Origin: Parelaphostrongylus tenuis
Taxonomy: Eukaryota > Nematoda > Chromadorea > Rhabditida > Metastrongylidae
NCBI GenBank assembly: GCA_019055375.1
Contig: JAHQIW010004372.1
Span: forward strand, 62,001 to 126,000
Length of the DNA stretch: 64,000 bases
Reading direction: 5' to 3'
A program made the position numbers and the translations under genes. How positions within the stretch are numbered: the stretch's first letter is position 1; every line of letters starts with the position of its first letter. Below the pieces are notes generated by a model, which searched no databases, had not been told where the DNA came from, and saw only the letters and a program-made list of their open reading frames with translations. Shown piece after piece: positions 43,261 to 56,056 of the stretch.

Positions 43261-44060
43261 TCCAAGTCTAAAATAATTATGAAAAGCAAGGTATGCGTAT
43301 TTAGTACTAACACATTAGCGGGAAATGCTCATTAAAATGATGTATAAGACAGCCACATCCATTTGGAGATATTTTCGAATATCAAGCGGCAAATTTCAAC
43401 AGTGCACGATCCAAAGTTACGTTTTCATCAATTTGATAAAGTATAGATGTTAAGTTTTGATAGGCCCACAAAAAGCTGCTTTCTCAATAGCTTGCCGCTT
43501 AATTAGCAACCTCGCTAGCACGAACTACAAAATGAACAAAGTACAGTGTTGAACAAATTAAGTGTATAATATTGAGCAGGAAATGTTGTATGAATGATGA
43601 GCATCCAATAGCTTTTTGCATAGTCCTGAGCTATTGAATAATAACAAGATCTCCACCGGAAAACTCTGCACCAAAATAAGTGCCAGAAAAAAGTGAAATC
43701 CTCTAGCACCCGCTTCACCTTCGATATGTTAACACTTACACTATGATAACCTAACCTTTATACAATTGAAATGGTATGAAAACATTGGCTTTCCAAACTT
43801 GAATCAATGTATCAAAAATCATATTTATTATATCGTTAAAATCTATCATGGTCTCAAAACCTTTTCCAACAGGAAATGATTTCCTTTTCTTTACTAGAAT
43901 TGATTTTTGATTTCTTCAAGCTCATAACCTCTTTTTGTTCCAATTTATTGCAGCACAGTCATATTTCCAACACATAAACAAATTAACATTTGGTGGATAA
44001 CTGTGAAAGCGTAAATAGTGCTTGTGATATTAGCGGCTTTCGCTGCTTCTTCAGACAGTA

Positions 44061-44291
44061 TCAGTTCTTGGGCATCGTATTCAACTGATTTTTATTTAAA
44101 CAGCCACTTATCTGATTCATTTTGTGCGACCCGTCGTTGCATTTTACTGTGCAGCTCTTAGTACTTCCAGCACTCGATTCGTTTTCCGGCATAAATCCTC
44201 CAAAAAGGTCTTCAAGAATTTCGCGCGGTATTTTGATTGCCGCTTGAGGATTCGTCTTCTCCTTGATAGACGTAGAATGCAGGTAGAGCAA
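44061..44291 (-). other. Exon-like open frame, unidentified
   Basis: Minus-strand 76 codons with KIPREILEDLFGGFMPENES and two cysteines in SCTVKCNDG. Biased composition suggests real coding or a relic. No splice partners found. Confidence 0.25.
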
Positions 44292-44934
44292 TCTGTTTGC
44301 AACCTCACAGATGAGTAATCCAATTGCTTTGAGAGAAAATATTTGCTGGCCGTATTGCTTATCTCTGTCAGCAGGTAGATTTCGTTCATTTTCTTCCTTA
44401 GTCTCCCACTGGCAAGTGTGTGGCGCGTTTGTGTAAGAGAACTCTACTGATAGCTTCTTCTGTTGAAATCAGAACAAATTATGATTATACGGCGGCTTTC
44501 ACGATAAGAAATTGGAAGCTCAAGATTTCTTGAGCATTTGAACATCATCAAAGGCTGGAAGCACATGAGAAATGTGCATGATCTCGACTGAGACTGATTA
44601 TAAAAAGAAGCCGAATTCTTTTTTTTTTAGAGTCTTACTTCATTAGTGACCTCGAGGACAAAGACACATGTGGAAAAACTTAATGATAAATAAAACTTCA
44701 TGTAAAGCAACTAAGCGACGCATTTCTGCGCGAGGAGTTGGTAAGAGAATTGGACTTTTATGGTGATTATTGGTTTTCATGTAGTTGATTGCACTGAAAA
44801 GATAGCAATCTTTGAATATAATAGGAATATTGACATTCTTAGTAATAAAGAATCTAAGAAATAGAAGTCGCAGAATTTTACTCGAAGCTACATTCATAAA
44901 AAAATATAAAACAAGCCGTTGTACATCATAATCG

Positions 44935-45282
44935 TTCTCGCAGCGCCACCAGCACACCTGCAATTGTTTACTTAAAGTTTTTATCAGATTTCATGACGAA
45001 TCGTGATTGAAAAACGGTCCTGTGTTTGCCACAAGTTGTTCGGATTGTTATCTCAGCCGTTATCCATGAGGGCACCACTAAATATAAGCGAATATCCGGA
45101 CAAATTTCATCGCATGTTCCTACCGTATCTTCGGTGTGATGTCATTGTAGCTCATAGTCATATGCTGGAGCAGTTTCTTGTATTAATCAATCTCAAAATT
45201 GATGTCTTGAATTATAAGAAAAATCTTTCTGCCTATTCACTTGATCAATTTTTGTTATTAAGCCTCTGATTTAGACTGAAAT
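44935..45282 (+). promoter_or_regulatory. Conserved upstream module of gene B
   Basis: One intact CACCTG (44955-44960) with CAATTG directly after it; the first E-box has become CACCAG. TATAAGCG lies at 45083, 128 bp downstream. A TTTAG acceptor sits 9 bp before the ATG. Confidence 0.55.
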
Positions 45283-46699
45283 ATGAAAGCAATCTATGCT
45301 TTTCCTTTGATGCTGATGTTCATTATGCTCGTTCAAGCTCAGCTTAAACGCTGCAGCAACGAAGGACATGGCCGTAAGTTACCGTCATTAGAACAGCTAC
45401 TTATCTAATGCATATCATTCACGGTTTCCAAGCTGAAGGAGTGAAATTGAGGTGATCAAGACATAGGTGCTTTTCAGCTGGATTATTCTACCAATTAAAA
45501 ATGTTTTCAAATTTCTGCAGATAACTCAAGTGTTCTCGACAGGTAGAAAAAGGTGGTTTGAAACTCTTTTCCAAAAAATCCTAGAAATTTACCGAGGACT
45601 CTGTGGTTTTGGTTGTTTTGATGGCATCTAAACTCTTTATTTAGCTTGTCTTAACGGCAATTGTCCGCTGGGATCTACGTGTACTGAGAATAACATATGC
45701 TGCGAAGACTCGAAGGTTAGTGAACAGTTGTGGCTTTTTAACTGTTTCTTTATGCTTTCAATTTCAACCGTTATATATTTGCTCACACAGTTAGACGACC
45801 TTAACATGCCGTGCACATGCCAGCACTTCTCCAATTTGATTGGCTTGTGAACACGATTCACAGAAAATTTTAGTTAGGGCTCATCTCCAGTTTTAGACTC
45901 TGTGATCTTTTCACTCATTTGTATAATAACTACCAATACAGCCTGAATTCTTTTGGATTTTCAACATGGCCGTTCCAGAATAAGACCTAAAATTACCGAC
46001 ACTGAACCATTTCAAAGAAGGGCCTCTCGATTCATCCGCACTGAAAAATTTTCACCTTTGTAGGAAGAAGAGTCTGTTGCGCTGCAAATCGAATAATTTT
46101 CGAATCCTGCGACTACTGTCTGGACAGCAATTATTAACACTGTTAGAGGACGGTGGATTTAACGTATACAGATTAACATGGCGTTAACTTCTATAAAAGG
46201 ATAAAGGATAAAGTCTCGGCGTTTATCAATCCCTGAGGGATGCGCCTTGCACTCGTCTTCAAATTTTAACTTCGTTTGAGGTGATTGAATGAAAATCTGA
46301 CCTTTATAAATGACTCGCCATGGCCTCCTGCTTAACCGAGTCAGTGCTGCTTATCCTTCCAAACAAGTCTGAGACCAGTCTGCTACAAATTCACAAACCC
46401 CGGAGGAATGGATGGCTCGGTGAGCCATGAGCGCGAGATCGAACCATTGACCTCGTGTGCTACGCAGTGGACCTCTATCCACTGTGCCACATGCGCGCTT
46501 TTCTCAAATTTGAATACTTAAACCGCTTTTTCTATAGCTCACACAGATAGTCCAGTCTAGAAAATGCCTCTTAATTCTCCGAATGTCAGTAATTCCCCCC
46601 AAACTCTTTCAGATAATCGACGTCATCACGGCGGCACCCACCATCACCACCACTACTTCGAGCGCAAGCCATTCACAAGAAAGTGAAGAGAACGAATGA
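45283..46699 (+). CDS. Gene B: short secreted CC-module protein, ShKT domains lost
   Basis: Three exons (45283-45373, 45645-45715, 46613-46699) with phases 1 and 0 give 82 residues. Seen: a hydrophobic signal peptide ending near VQAQ, the CC module (CLNGNCPLGSTC, then ICCEDSK) and a tail starting IIDV with Thr-rich residues. The tail runs past the point where gene A has its donor and ends at TGA (46697). Donors are GGCC/GTAAGT and AAG/GTTAGT. Compared with gene A this is the front half only; a decayed ShKT exon lies 0.9 kb downstream. It may act as a secreted protein without ShKT, or may itself be decaying. A GT at 46684 could still be used as a donor, which would re-open the tail. Confidence 0.7.
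46190..46505 (-). repeat. tRNA-derived SINE in gene B intron 2
   Basis: A box TGGCACAGTGG (46479-46489) and B box GGTTCGATCTC (46435-46445) on the minus strand; the body resembles the SINE in gene A intron 2, and the tail is a repeat of TTTATCC. Confidence 0.75.
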
Positions 46700-47610
46700 T
46701 GTTCGTAAACTAAAAATAAAAATGGTGTTGACACCGTGTAAACAGTTCATCAAATACATCGTCGTCACTCAGCTCATAAACAGCACAACTCATTACTTAA
46801 AGTCGATGTTGGTCGACAAGAATAGCAAGTTCTACATGATGATTCTTGATCTTGTGCAATATGAATCTTACACGTGTGCATGAATTTCAAACTATAGATT
46901 GAGAAACAGGTTCTTAAATACAAAGGCAGTTAGGGTTGATAGCTATTTATGAAAAACGTATTTAATAGAACCTTAATCACTAGCATACTCTGCGACACAC
47001 TCTGAGAATTCTCCCTCAACGATTTACCGAAAAGCGTCTCCTAGTTGTCTTCAAATCCAGTGTCCTGTCAGGACACTGCGCCTCCTCACTGGCCGCACTA
47101 TCTACGATGTACACTCTTCTTAACACCAATCGTCTTTCTTCAATAATATCCTGGTCTGAAAGAGTTTTATTGAAAAATACTAACATTTTTGAAACTTTAT
47201 TGATCCGTCTTCACAGTGTTATTTCACAGTGTGGACCCCAGTATATCTGGCATATAATTCGTTTTGTCGTTTTCTGCTTAAGTGTCGTAGAATAGTAGTT
47301 GAGCACGTCTTACAATTTGTACAATATAGACGACAGCCGGGCTATGGTGTACCGCACAGCGTTCGTTGTTGACTGCCAGAGAGTGTCGAGATGACACTCG
47401 AGACTGTGCTTCGCGATGAGCATCACAACCACTCGGCCACTGCGTCTCCACCGAAAAATACGAGGTAAAAGGTATAGATTTTCACCTGCCATGCTACTCA
47501 CCACCTTTTCGACGATTTGTCGATAGGATACAAAGAGTTAAGTGAGATGTCTCTGAGTTGATGTATACCACTCCAGTGCATCTCATCTTTTATGTTTCAA
47601 ATTCGGATTG

Positions 47611-47733
47611 AATGGATGTCATGAAGACACGTATTGGTGTGTCTGATTACCACAACAGGAAGCATTTTTGCAGCAACTCATACTTTAGCCTTATGCTAAA
47701 GAAACATCTTACGACATGGAACAGATGTTCAGA
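47611..47733 (+). pseudogene. Relic ShKT exon of gene B
   Basis: Aligns by eye with the ShKT exons of gene A (TRIGVSDY matches TGVSDC). The first Cys codon is TGA, the second is Tyr, the fourth Leu and the fifth Trp; only the third and sixth remain. With four of six cysteines gone and a stop at the start it cannot form the fold. Confidence 0.72.
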
Positions 47734-48099
47734 AAGATTCAAAATAGCATGTGCATCACGAAGTCAGTGGCAACTAATGCAGTGTGATGAACTCTGTAGG
47801 CTGGTTTACACTTCAACATCTTAGTAAAAAACATACAAAGAGGGGTAAGGAGATATGAAAAGTTGTCTTATCTTGATGCGATTAAAATCTTGGCTTGCTG
47901 ATATTATTGTATTACAGTAAAGGATGTGTTTGACTCAATGAAATGTAAACAGCCTAATTTTTCCTAGCGCAGCAAAAGGCGGAATAGACGGAGCATTAAT
48001 TGCTTGAATCAATTGTATTATATCATTACGTAGTTCTCTGAGTGTTTGACACTTTTATATGCTGTGTCATATTACCTGTAATTACAGGTCATTCCTCCC

Positions 48100-49190
48100 T
48101 AAGTTTCATATTTGGATCGATAGCGTATATCCAGAGTACTTTCGGAGAATTATGAGCTGAGATTCCATGTTTCTGTGCGATAATGATGACTTTTACTTCA
48201 GAATATCCTCCATTATGTATCATTGTCTTACAAGAGCCTAATTAGCTATTTCGCCTAGCTTCAAGCTTGTCAATTAAGCGTTCTTCTAAGCGAATACAAA
48301 GGGGCCTGCCTGTTTCGTCCGATTTATTTGTTGCCGCGTTGTGTAAGAGATTGTGGAAGCTGAACCCGTACTCATGCAATAATCGTCTTTTTTGTTAATG
48401 TAAATAATGCACCCTTACGTTGTACATAGACGCTCATTTAGGCGGTTGCTACCTGCCTAATGTCTGGTGGTGATTCAATCAATGTTGCCAGTTTCTTTAA
48501 GCCTGCCCTTCTCAACAGTGTTTGATAGCTATGCTTTTATCATCTGAAAAGAAGGAAGAAAAGCGTAACCTTGCCCGTTCTGGAAATATCGTTTGGTGCC
48601 GCGTATATGCTAAATCTGTCCCAGGGAGGAACAATTGCGTAACCACAGAAAATAGCTGCTTGCTAAGACAATTCAAGGATTCTACTTTTTGCTCTCCTCC
48701 TGTATATATACAACTGGTTGTTCGTAGCATGTTTTTGCAGGAGCCCCTTTGTGAGAGGTGAGCGGAGAGGTAGCAAATCAGAATACTTTTGGATTTTTTA
48801 CTGCTATGGAACCCGTCTTTTTATAGGAATTTTTTTGCTGGACAGCAATAATCAGTAGACTTTTCACAACACTTCAAAAGCTTAAATCTCACCGATTTTG
48901 AAATCACACAAACTTTCTTACAGCGTTGTTGCAGTGAAAATAAAATTGCGTCTCACATGCTGTGCCCATTATGGCGTGTATTTCTGTATTTGTGCAAAAT
49001 TTTCTCTCTGTTTCGTTAAGATTCCAAGTTTTTTGTGCTGTATTTGTAGAAGAAACTTTGTTCTATAGTACTGTAGGCTTAGACTTTTCAATTTCATATC
49101 TTATCAGTAGTAAAAACGCTATTGAGCCCAAGCGTAGATAAACAACCTAACCTATACATGAAAAGCATATGCAGGTGTAAATGAAGTCTC
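48100..49190 (-). mobile_element. Penelope-like element fragment (RT end plus GIY-YIG)
   Basis: Minus-strand frames include a segment shared with the other copies (TIFPERARLRFSSFFSDDKS) and then ETGRPLCIRLEERL, the GIY-YIG helix motif, and VKVIIIAQKHG. It is about 1.1 kb and shares its whole length with 62930-63990. Confidence 0.6.
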
Positions 49191-49539
49191 TGAACATGAG
49201 AGTCATGCGTTTCATTAAAGGTTTTTCCAACACAGAAAAAACCCCTAAATCAATAGATCAGACCGTCATAAAAAGCGATGACTCTGAACTTGAAACATGA
49301 TTTCTTATCACTCTTAAGGCGCTCTATAAAGACTTTTTCAGGGTCACTTTTATTTCAGATTCCTCAAAATTCACGCCAAATAGTCAATTTTCGAAATGTG
49401 ATGAAAAGCCATCTGCAAATTTTAGCAGTGCTAGCAAAGCACTTTGAGCACTCCGGGTGTCAAACTTAAGTTTGATTTCGCTATTGGAGCACTCTATGAA
49501 GGTATCGTATGACAAATAAAAGTCAGATAATACCATCAT

Positions 49540-49760
49540 CCGACTTGGGGTGCCTAGTTTTTACTCGGCGTCGATTCCTTTAGAACATTATTTAACCTCA
49601 AGGGATCGACGGAACCGAGGGAGGGTGCTACTGATGAGTCCCAATAGAACGAAATAGGCGCCTATATAGCACTAGACCTATCGGCTCAAAACGTGTCATA
49701 TCCTTAACAAATAGAAGTCTAAGAAAAAGTTGAAAAAGATCTTTTTGAACGGTAAGATTT
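49540..49760. repeat. MITE remnant
   Basis: GACGGAACCGAGGGAGGGTG and TATATAGCACTAG match the element at 14335-14745. Confidence 0.5.
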
Positions 49761-49849
49761 CAGGCCCCATTAACGAGGCGAGATAACTTATTTTATTTGG
49801 TTTTCGGTATTATTTCGTAGGTCGGAAGTTACTGTTTTTGGCATTTTTG

Positions 49850-50195
49850 AACTTCCGACCTACGTCAACGATCGAAAATCAGAGACGCCGTTCTACACGC
49901 CAGGATATCGAAAATAAGGTGGGCCGGACACGTGATGCGCTTCAACGACAACCGATGGACGAGAGCCGTTACCGACTGGATTCTACGGGACATCAAGCAC
50001 ACTAAAGGAAGACCACTGACCCGCTGGTCCGATTTCTTCACGAAAGCGATAGAAGAAAGATTTAATGCTCAGCGAATCCCTAGAGCAAGGAGGACCTACT
50101 GAGCTACTCTTGCACGCGATAGGGAAAATTGGAAGAGTTGCTGGTACCCGCTCGAGTCACTCAACGATCAACAGGACAACAGGTGATACAGGTGA
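49850..50195 (+). mobile_element. Short 5'-truncated RTE 3' fragment
   Basis: About 97 percent identical by eye to 10468-10818, including the ACAGGTGATACAGGTGAT tail. Here the reading frame across WILRDIK is intact, unlike the 10.6 kb copy. An inverted 15-bp copy of its first bases lies at 49816-49830. Confidence 0.8.
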
Positions 50196-50259
50196 TTATT
50201 TCGTAATGCAAGAATCAACTACTTTGTAGTAATTCTTTTGGGACAGATGAATATGGACG

Positions 50260-50800
50260 TTCGAAGATGGAGACTACTCCAAATTATGAAGCTATATAAT
50301 GAGTTATGAAGTTAACGACTTAGCTCCAGCGAGCAACATCGATAAAACAGCAGCCTTCAAAAGGCGTCGAAGATGTGAAGATAAAGGCTAAGAGCGCCAG
50401 GCTCCATCTTCGTTGTTTCAACTCTGAAGCTCTTCCAGTCTCAACAAGTGTGTTTGACGCACGGTTATTACGTCAGCAGGATAAAGGATTTCCACTTCAT
50501 TGCAATTGAAATCGCGATGGTAGAAGTATGCCTTATCCAGCAAGTGAGGGAATAATCGTAAGTTTCCAAGCATATCACCGACAAAAACCAGAGACTTCGT
50601 TTTACATTGTAAACTTCGGAAATCGGATGGGCCGGGCAAGTAGAGCGTTCGAACAAAAATAAGTATAGGATAGCCAATATTGATATCATTCTGCAGGATT
50701 TAAGCGGAAGACTGTGAGCAAAAGGATCCAGATGATTAGAAATCTTCATAAGGACTTCGGAAAAATTTATGATGCTCAACGGCGGTTTTCCTCGAACAAG
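50260..50800 (+). mobile_element. Old, diverged RTE 3' fragment
   Basis: Plus-strand pieces match the RTE C-terminus at low identity (NDLAPA, LLRQQDKG, NRMGRA, IYDAQR). It abuts the left palindrome arm. Confidence 0.5.
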
Positions 50801-50992
50801 TGGGATGAGAAAATTTATGACCGTGCACTGCAAAGTATTGTTCATTTTTCTGCAAAGTTTGTTGGGTTATCCTTGTCTGTAGATCAGTGCAATTGTCGTG
50901 TTCTATGTAGCGTATTTCACAACTTGACGTTACCCTCGTTCTGGCATTATATCACCTCCAAAATTCTTTATAACAGCAAGATCGCCTCGTAG

Positions 50993-53190
50993 CTGACCAC
51001 GAAGGATCATTATGTACCGAGTAGGGGAGCCCTGGTTATCCAGAACCTCTGCAACTGCTCCTGTTTTCACTGAATTTAAGGCTTTCTTCAGATCGATGAA
51101 AGTGAGACATGGCGGTTGTTTGCACTCTCGTGAAACATCAGTGAGTCTTGTGATCGTGTGGATGTGATCTGTGGTCCTGAATCCTTTACAAAATCCTGCT
51201 TTTTAGCAAGGCTGCCGTCTTCTAGTGTTCTGTCAATACCGATTAGGATGAGTCGAGTGAAAAGTTTATAGACAGCAGAGAGCAAGTAGATTGGGCGGTA
51301 ATTGCCCATATCGTGAAGGTCTGCTTCCTTTTTGAACAATAGCACGGTCATACTGGTTTTACACTTAATGAGAGCCTTGCATTTTGACAGGCAGCGGTGA
51401 AGAGCCAAGCCAGGATGTTTATGAGAACTGGCGGCAGATTCTTCAGGTGATCTGGTCCAATCCTGTCTAGACCGGGTGTTGTTATGTTCTTCACCGACAA
51501 TATAGCATGTCAGCTTTTGGAAGGGAAGACCAGTGAAACGATAGATTTACTTCCTTTCAAATTATATGAGGGTAAAAGGACATGGCTAGCGAAGAATTCC
51601 GAGTAGTACTGATAAATGATTTTCTCCATAGCCCTTCCGAAAGCTGTAAATGTCTCATCAGGGCATCGGAGTGCAATCATCTTGGTCTTATAATTGGCGA
51701 AGCTTCAGTGAGCTTTGCGAATGCTCTTTCCAGCTTCTGCAGCTTCTGCCATAACTGCTGCTCGCCTTTCTTGAGTCTTCTTTTAGCGTTTCTCTGCAGC
51801 GTTTCGCAAGATCGGACGCAACGCTTCGGCTACCTGTAGCTCGTGCGATTCCACGTTCGCGTATCAGCATGAGTGTCTTCGGGGACAAGCGTTTCTTCCT
51901 AATTTCAGGACTCTCGGCTTCCATAGCGCTGACGGGAAGCCTCGTCGATGTTGTCGACAACGGTATCTTCCCAAGACCCGACTAATGATTTGAATACATT
52001 TCAGTTTATGGTAGTCTTGGAAATTCGCTATTGAATTTAGCGGCTTTCTCTGATTTCCGCAAAAAACGTAACGTTGCGCGAAGGTGGCTATAATCTGATT
52101 CCGCGTAGAACTTACGAATAACAGCGACATCGGTTAGGGAATACCTTCGAATTACTATGATGTGGTCCAATTACTTTTTCGTTATGCTACTCTCCATTGG
52201 GAGACTCCCACATCCATCGCTTAGAGTGGGGCTTTGGAATTGTGAGTTACCATGGATGGTTTAAGTCATCATGATAAACTCAGATAGTCTCTCACCCTGT
52301 TCATTCCATTCCAGTTCGTGGTCCTAATGTGACATTCTTCAGACGTTCTTCTAGTTCTAATTTTTGCAGCAAATGTCCGGCAATGACCTCAAAGAATGTA
52401 TGATCTTTTCCGGAGAAGTTTTTGAGGTCCATATAGAAGGCTTTGACATAGTCTTTGTCATAGCTTGATGTTGGTGCGTAAACAACGAAGATGGTCAAAG
52501 CCGGCATAGAACCACATGGTTTCAGCCGTAATCGTCCGATACGGGCTGTTAGTTGTTCGAACGAATCAATGTTCACGGCCAAATTCGATTTGACGAGGAC
52601 ACCAACACCGCCGACACCTCTGCGATCGCATGTACCAAGGAACAGTTCTTCTCCGGTGTCATAAACAGCGTAAGAAGGATGGCGCCTTCTCGTCTCAGCC
52701 AGGCCAATGACGTCGTACCTTATTCTTCTTGCTAGATTCAATAGATCTTCTACAGCGAATTGGTGAGCAAGGGTTCTTGTATTGTCGATGCAGATCATTA
52801 TTTTAATCCGTTTCGATCTTGGCAGCCTAGTTTGACCCTGAGATTTTAGCAGCCTCTCCGTACTCGTCCTACCTGGCCCTGCCGTACCAGGGGCTCTTTC
52901 GGAGTCAAGGGAATGAAGCCCATATTTATTACTGTTTTTGGTATTTTGATGCCCAATGTATAGCTTGCCAGGCTCTAAACGTGGGGGCTGAGTACTCATG
53001 AGTAGTTTCCAATCTCTCTCGGAGGAACAGGAGAAGCTTATGTGTTGGAGGCGACTCCTAACCGCCTCCCGTTTACTCCCCAGCTTCCTGAATCCACCTG
53101 CGTCTCTGGGAAGCGCACGGTTGCTTTTGGTTCGCGTTTACTCCCCTATCCACCACCTGGAAACGCGCCACGTGCCCCCGCTATCAACCG
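50993..53190 (-). mobile_element. RTE 5' part in left palindrome arm, truncated at its RT
   Basis: Mirror of 59700-61900: endonuclease frame 52999-52301 and RT start 51408-51088. It stops at the palindrome edge inside the RT, so its 3' half is absent and an old plus-strand RTE fragment lies beyond. Confidence 0.85.
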
Positions 53191-54629
53191 GGCAAAATTC
53201 CTCAAAGAAGGAAGTCCGTGGAAAGGAGAAATGTCCTATAAGTACATAGCACATAAACTGTTAATTTAACACCTTTCTTTTCGACTGCTCTTGAGACTTG
53301 GCTCAACACAATGTAATCTGGTAACATATTTTGAGCCATTCATGAGGTCTGCTATGTCACGTCCCCTCATATCAAGAATTTGCTGAAAAACATTTTCTTA
53401 CACTGTCTCAAAGTGAAACGATCACTCGTTGCGCAGTGTTTTACAGTACATTGTTTGTGAATGCTAAAACTAATATGTTATCACATTATACTGTTTTGAT
53501 TATTATTTGGAGTTATTGAACGCGCAGTCGAAAGGTCGATGCTGGGAGTATCCCGTATCTCGCAAATGAGAGAAAAGGATCTGAAGTTCCGCCTTACGTG
53601 AACGATCGAAGATCAAAGACGCCGTTCTACAGGCCATGATGTCGAAAATAGAGTGGGCTGGACACGTGATGCGCTTCAACGACAACCGATGGCGGAGAAC
53701 CGTTACCGATTGGATTCCTCGAGATATCAAGCGCTCTACAGGAAGACCACCGACCCGATGGTGCGATTTTTTCACGAAAAGACGAGAAGAAAGATATGAT
53801 GCTCAGCGAATTTCTAAAGCGAGGAGGATCCACTGGGTTACTCTTGCACGCGATTGGGCAAAATGGGAATGTTGTTGGTACCCGTTCCAGTGGCTCGATG
53901 ATTAACGAGACGACAGGTGATACAGGTGATACTGGATTTTTTTGACATGTGGTCTTTCTTTTTATTTAAAACATCCTAGTAAAGTCTTCCTCGTGATGTT
54001 CTATTTTTTTGTAGCGATAAACTACCACTAATGCAAGAACTATGGTAATAAGGACTAAAAAATCCTTTGCTCATTTCGATCGAAAGGCAAATTCCTTGGG
54101 TGTGAGACGTAATTTTCTTTCCGCTCTTATATCGTTCTACAAAGGTCTTTTTCAAAACAGTTTCAGTTTTGAAACCGTTGAGATATGAGCTATCGATTGA
54201 CTGCCAAAAGTCTGGCTGAAAGCCGTCCACAGACCTCAGCCGAGCAAAGAAAACAAACTGACTATAAAACATAATTCTGCTATTTATAATTCTAGCACGT
54301 GTATTTGGCTCTATGAGTTGCCCATAAATGACCACATGACATGTTGGCTCAAAAGCAACTATCAGGCATAATTTGTGTGTTGTTATAATGCAACGCGGAG
54401 GATTTTTTGGTAACATGAGGAATACTGAAGTCCCCGCTATTTGAGCTTTCAAATAACTGTTAGAAGTTTGGGGAAATTTTTTTTTGGATGAGAATGATCT
54501 GTGAACAGTCGTGTACCAGAACAGTGTACACGCTATCCTGAACGTGTTAAAAGCACTTAATTTTGATGGTTATCGCAGCTCCATCATTTTCGTCCAAGTT
54601 AAGCAACAATTATTTTGCCAGCAACTCAC

Positions 54630-54711
54630 GGCCAAGTCCTTCGTTGGCACAAATTTGAAACTGAGCTTGAACCACACTAATGGATATAACCATTAAGGAA
54701 ATTGTTTTCAT
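54630..54711 (-). pseudogene. Solo exon 1 of a gene A/B paralogue (left palindrome arm)
   Basis: The mirror copy of the exon at 58188-58269; the leader and donor are identical. It shares the same upstream module and the same loss of later exons. Confidence 0.68.
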
Positions 54712-56056
54712 TCTTTTATCTGTAAACAGATATAGTGCAATGTAAAGAAAGCATCATAAAGGTGCCTACAATTGAATTGAAGATACAGTAGAAGCGCTAT
54801 ATGACAAGTGTTTACTTATTCCGCTTATATTAATGTGTTGCTCTAAAGAATAACGGCTGTCAAAACAACGCGAATAATTTGCGGAAACCATTGTATCGTT
54901 TTTAATGTCAATTCGTCATGTTTGAGAACATAGAGCCAACAATCGCAGGTGTGCAGGTGGTGTTTCGAGAGCAAAATTAATGTACAATTGCTATTTATGC
55001 CTATTATGGACAAAGCTTCACAATAAGCTCATGTAGTTTTTTTTTTTGTTAAATTCGCCATCTCTGAGCCTGCTAAAAGGGTGAAAAGAGTAAAGCTCTT
55101 AGCGTTGACCAATCCCCAGACTATGCGCAGTGCATTCCCCTTCAAGTTTTAGCTTCGTTTAAGGTGATTGGATGGCTATTGCAGTAATTAAAGATGGCCT
55201 ACCGCTGTATCAAGTTGGTGCTGTATATCCTTGTAGACAAGTCTGAAACTAATTGATTAACTCCGAAGAGATAGATGGTTTGATGAACTTTGAGAGCTTT
55301 ATCGAATATCGGCCTTAAGTGTGACGCAGAGCATCTCTAACCATTACGCCGCTTGTGCTCCGAGCTTGTGGACTTTTTATCGCTGTAGTAATGGTGAAAA
55401 TAAAGATATGCAAGTTCTTATTTTGTTAGAAATTGCGTTAGAAACGCTATCTATTAAAATTTTTTACACGCAAAATGCTTTTCATGATTGTTTCAAATAG
55501 ACTTTGAACACTTTTTGTATTTGTTAATTAATACTTTGAATTTGGTATATTTAAGTAATAATCTGCTGGTGCAATATCGAGAGAGTAATACGGGTAACGT
55601 GAAATGTCCTCAAACCACCCAGTTTAGCTCTTTTTGACGTTTTCGAGCGATTTTGAAACACGAAGTCCACCGTCATCGTGAAGGGAAATTGCAAAGTTTG
55701 TGTCGTCTGTTTTTTCGAGATGATTTTTGCAATGGAGCTATTTGACATTGGTATCGTTCAACATCGGATTTTCTTGCGAAAATTTTGGTATGCAACTTGC
55801 CTGCACTTGTTCCAAGATGAAGACCGCTTCGATCTCCATTAGTCCTGTGCTCCGCTTCACTAGCATTCCCCTACGCGCCATTCGCGCATGAGTAGCAAGC
55901 AAATTTGTGTTCACGACAGCTCCTTCTCAATCAAATATAAGCATAATGTATGCCAAAATGTTCACAAGGAAATGCGCAATTGAACAATGCTAAAATGGAG
56001 GAATTCATATGACTTTGTTTGGTAAATCTTCGAAGTAAAATTCCTGCAAATGGCGT

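Larger units (their letters stand above)
50993..56056. repeat. Left arm of large palindrome
   Basis: Inverted copy of 56839-61900; paired positions sum to 112899 (112895 near the centre). Very few differences were seen: scattered substitutions and an 11 versus 14 base T tract at 55037 / 57849. The inner end is sharp (CCTGCAAATGGCGT); the outer end fades within RTE sequence. Confidence 0.92.

Noticed and set aside
53976..54452. 158-codon frame present in both palindrome arms
   Set aside because: It crosses a MITE piece, shows no domain, and its conservation between the arms only reflects the palindrome.
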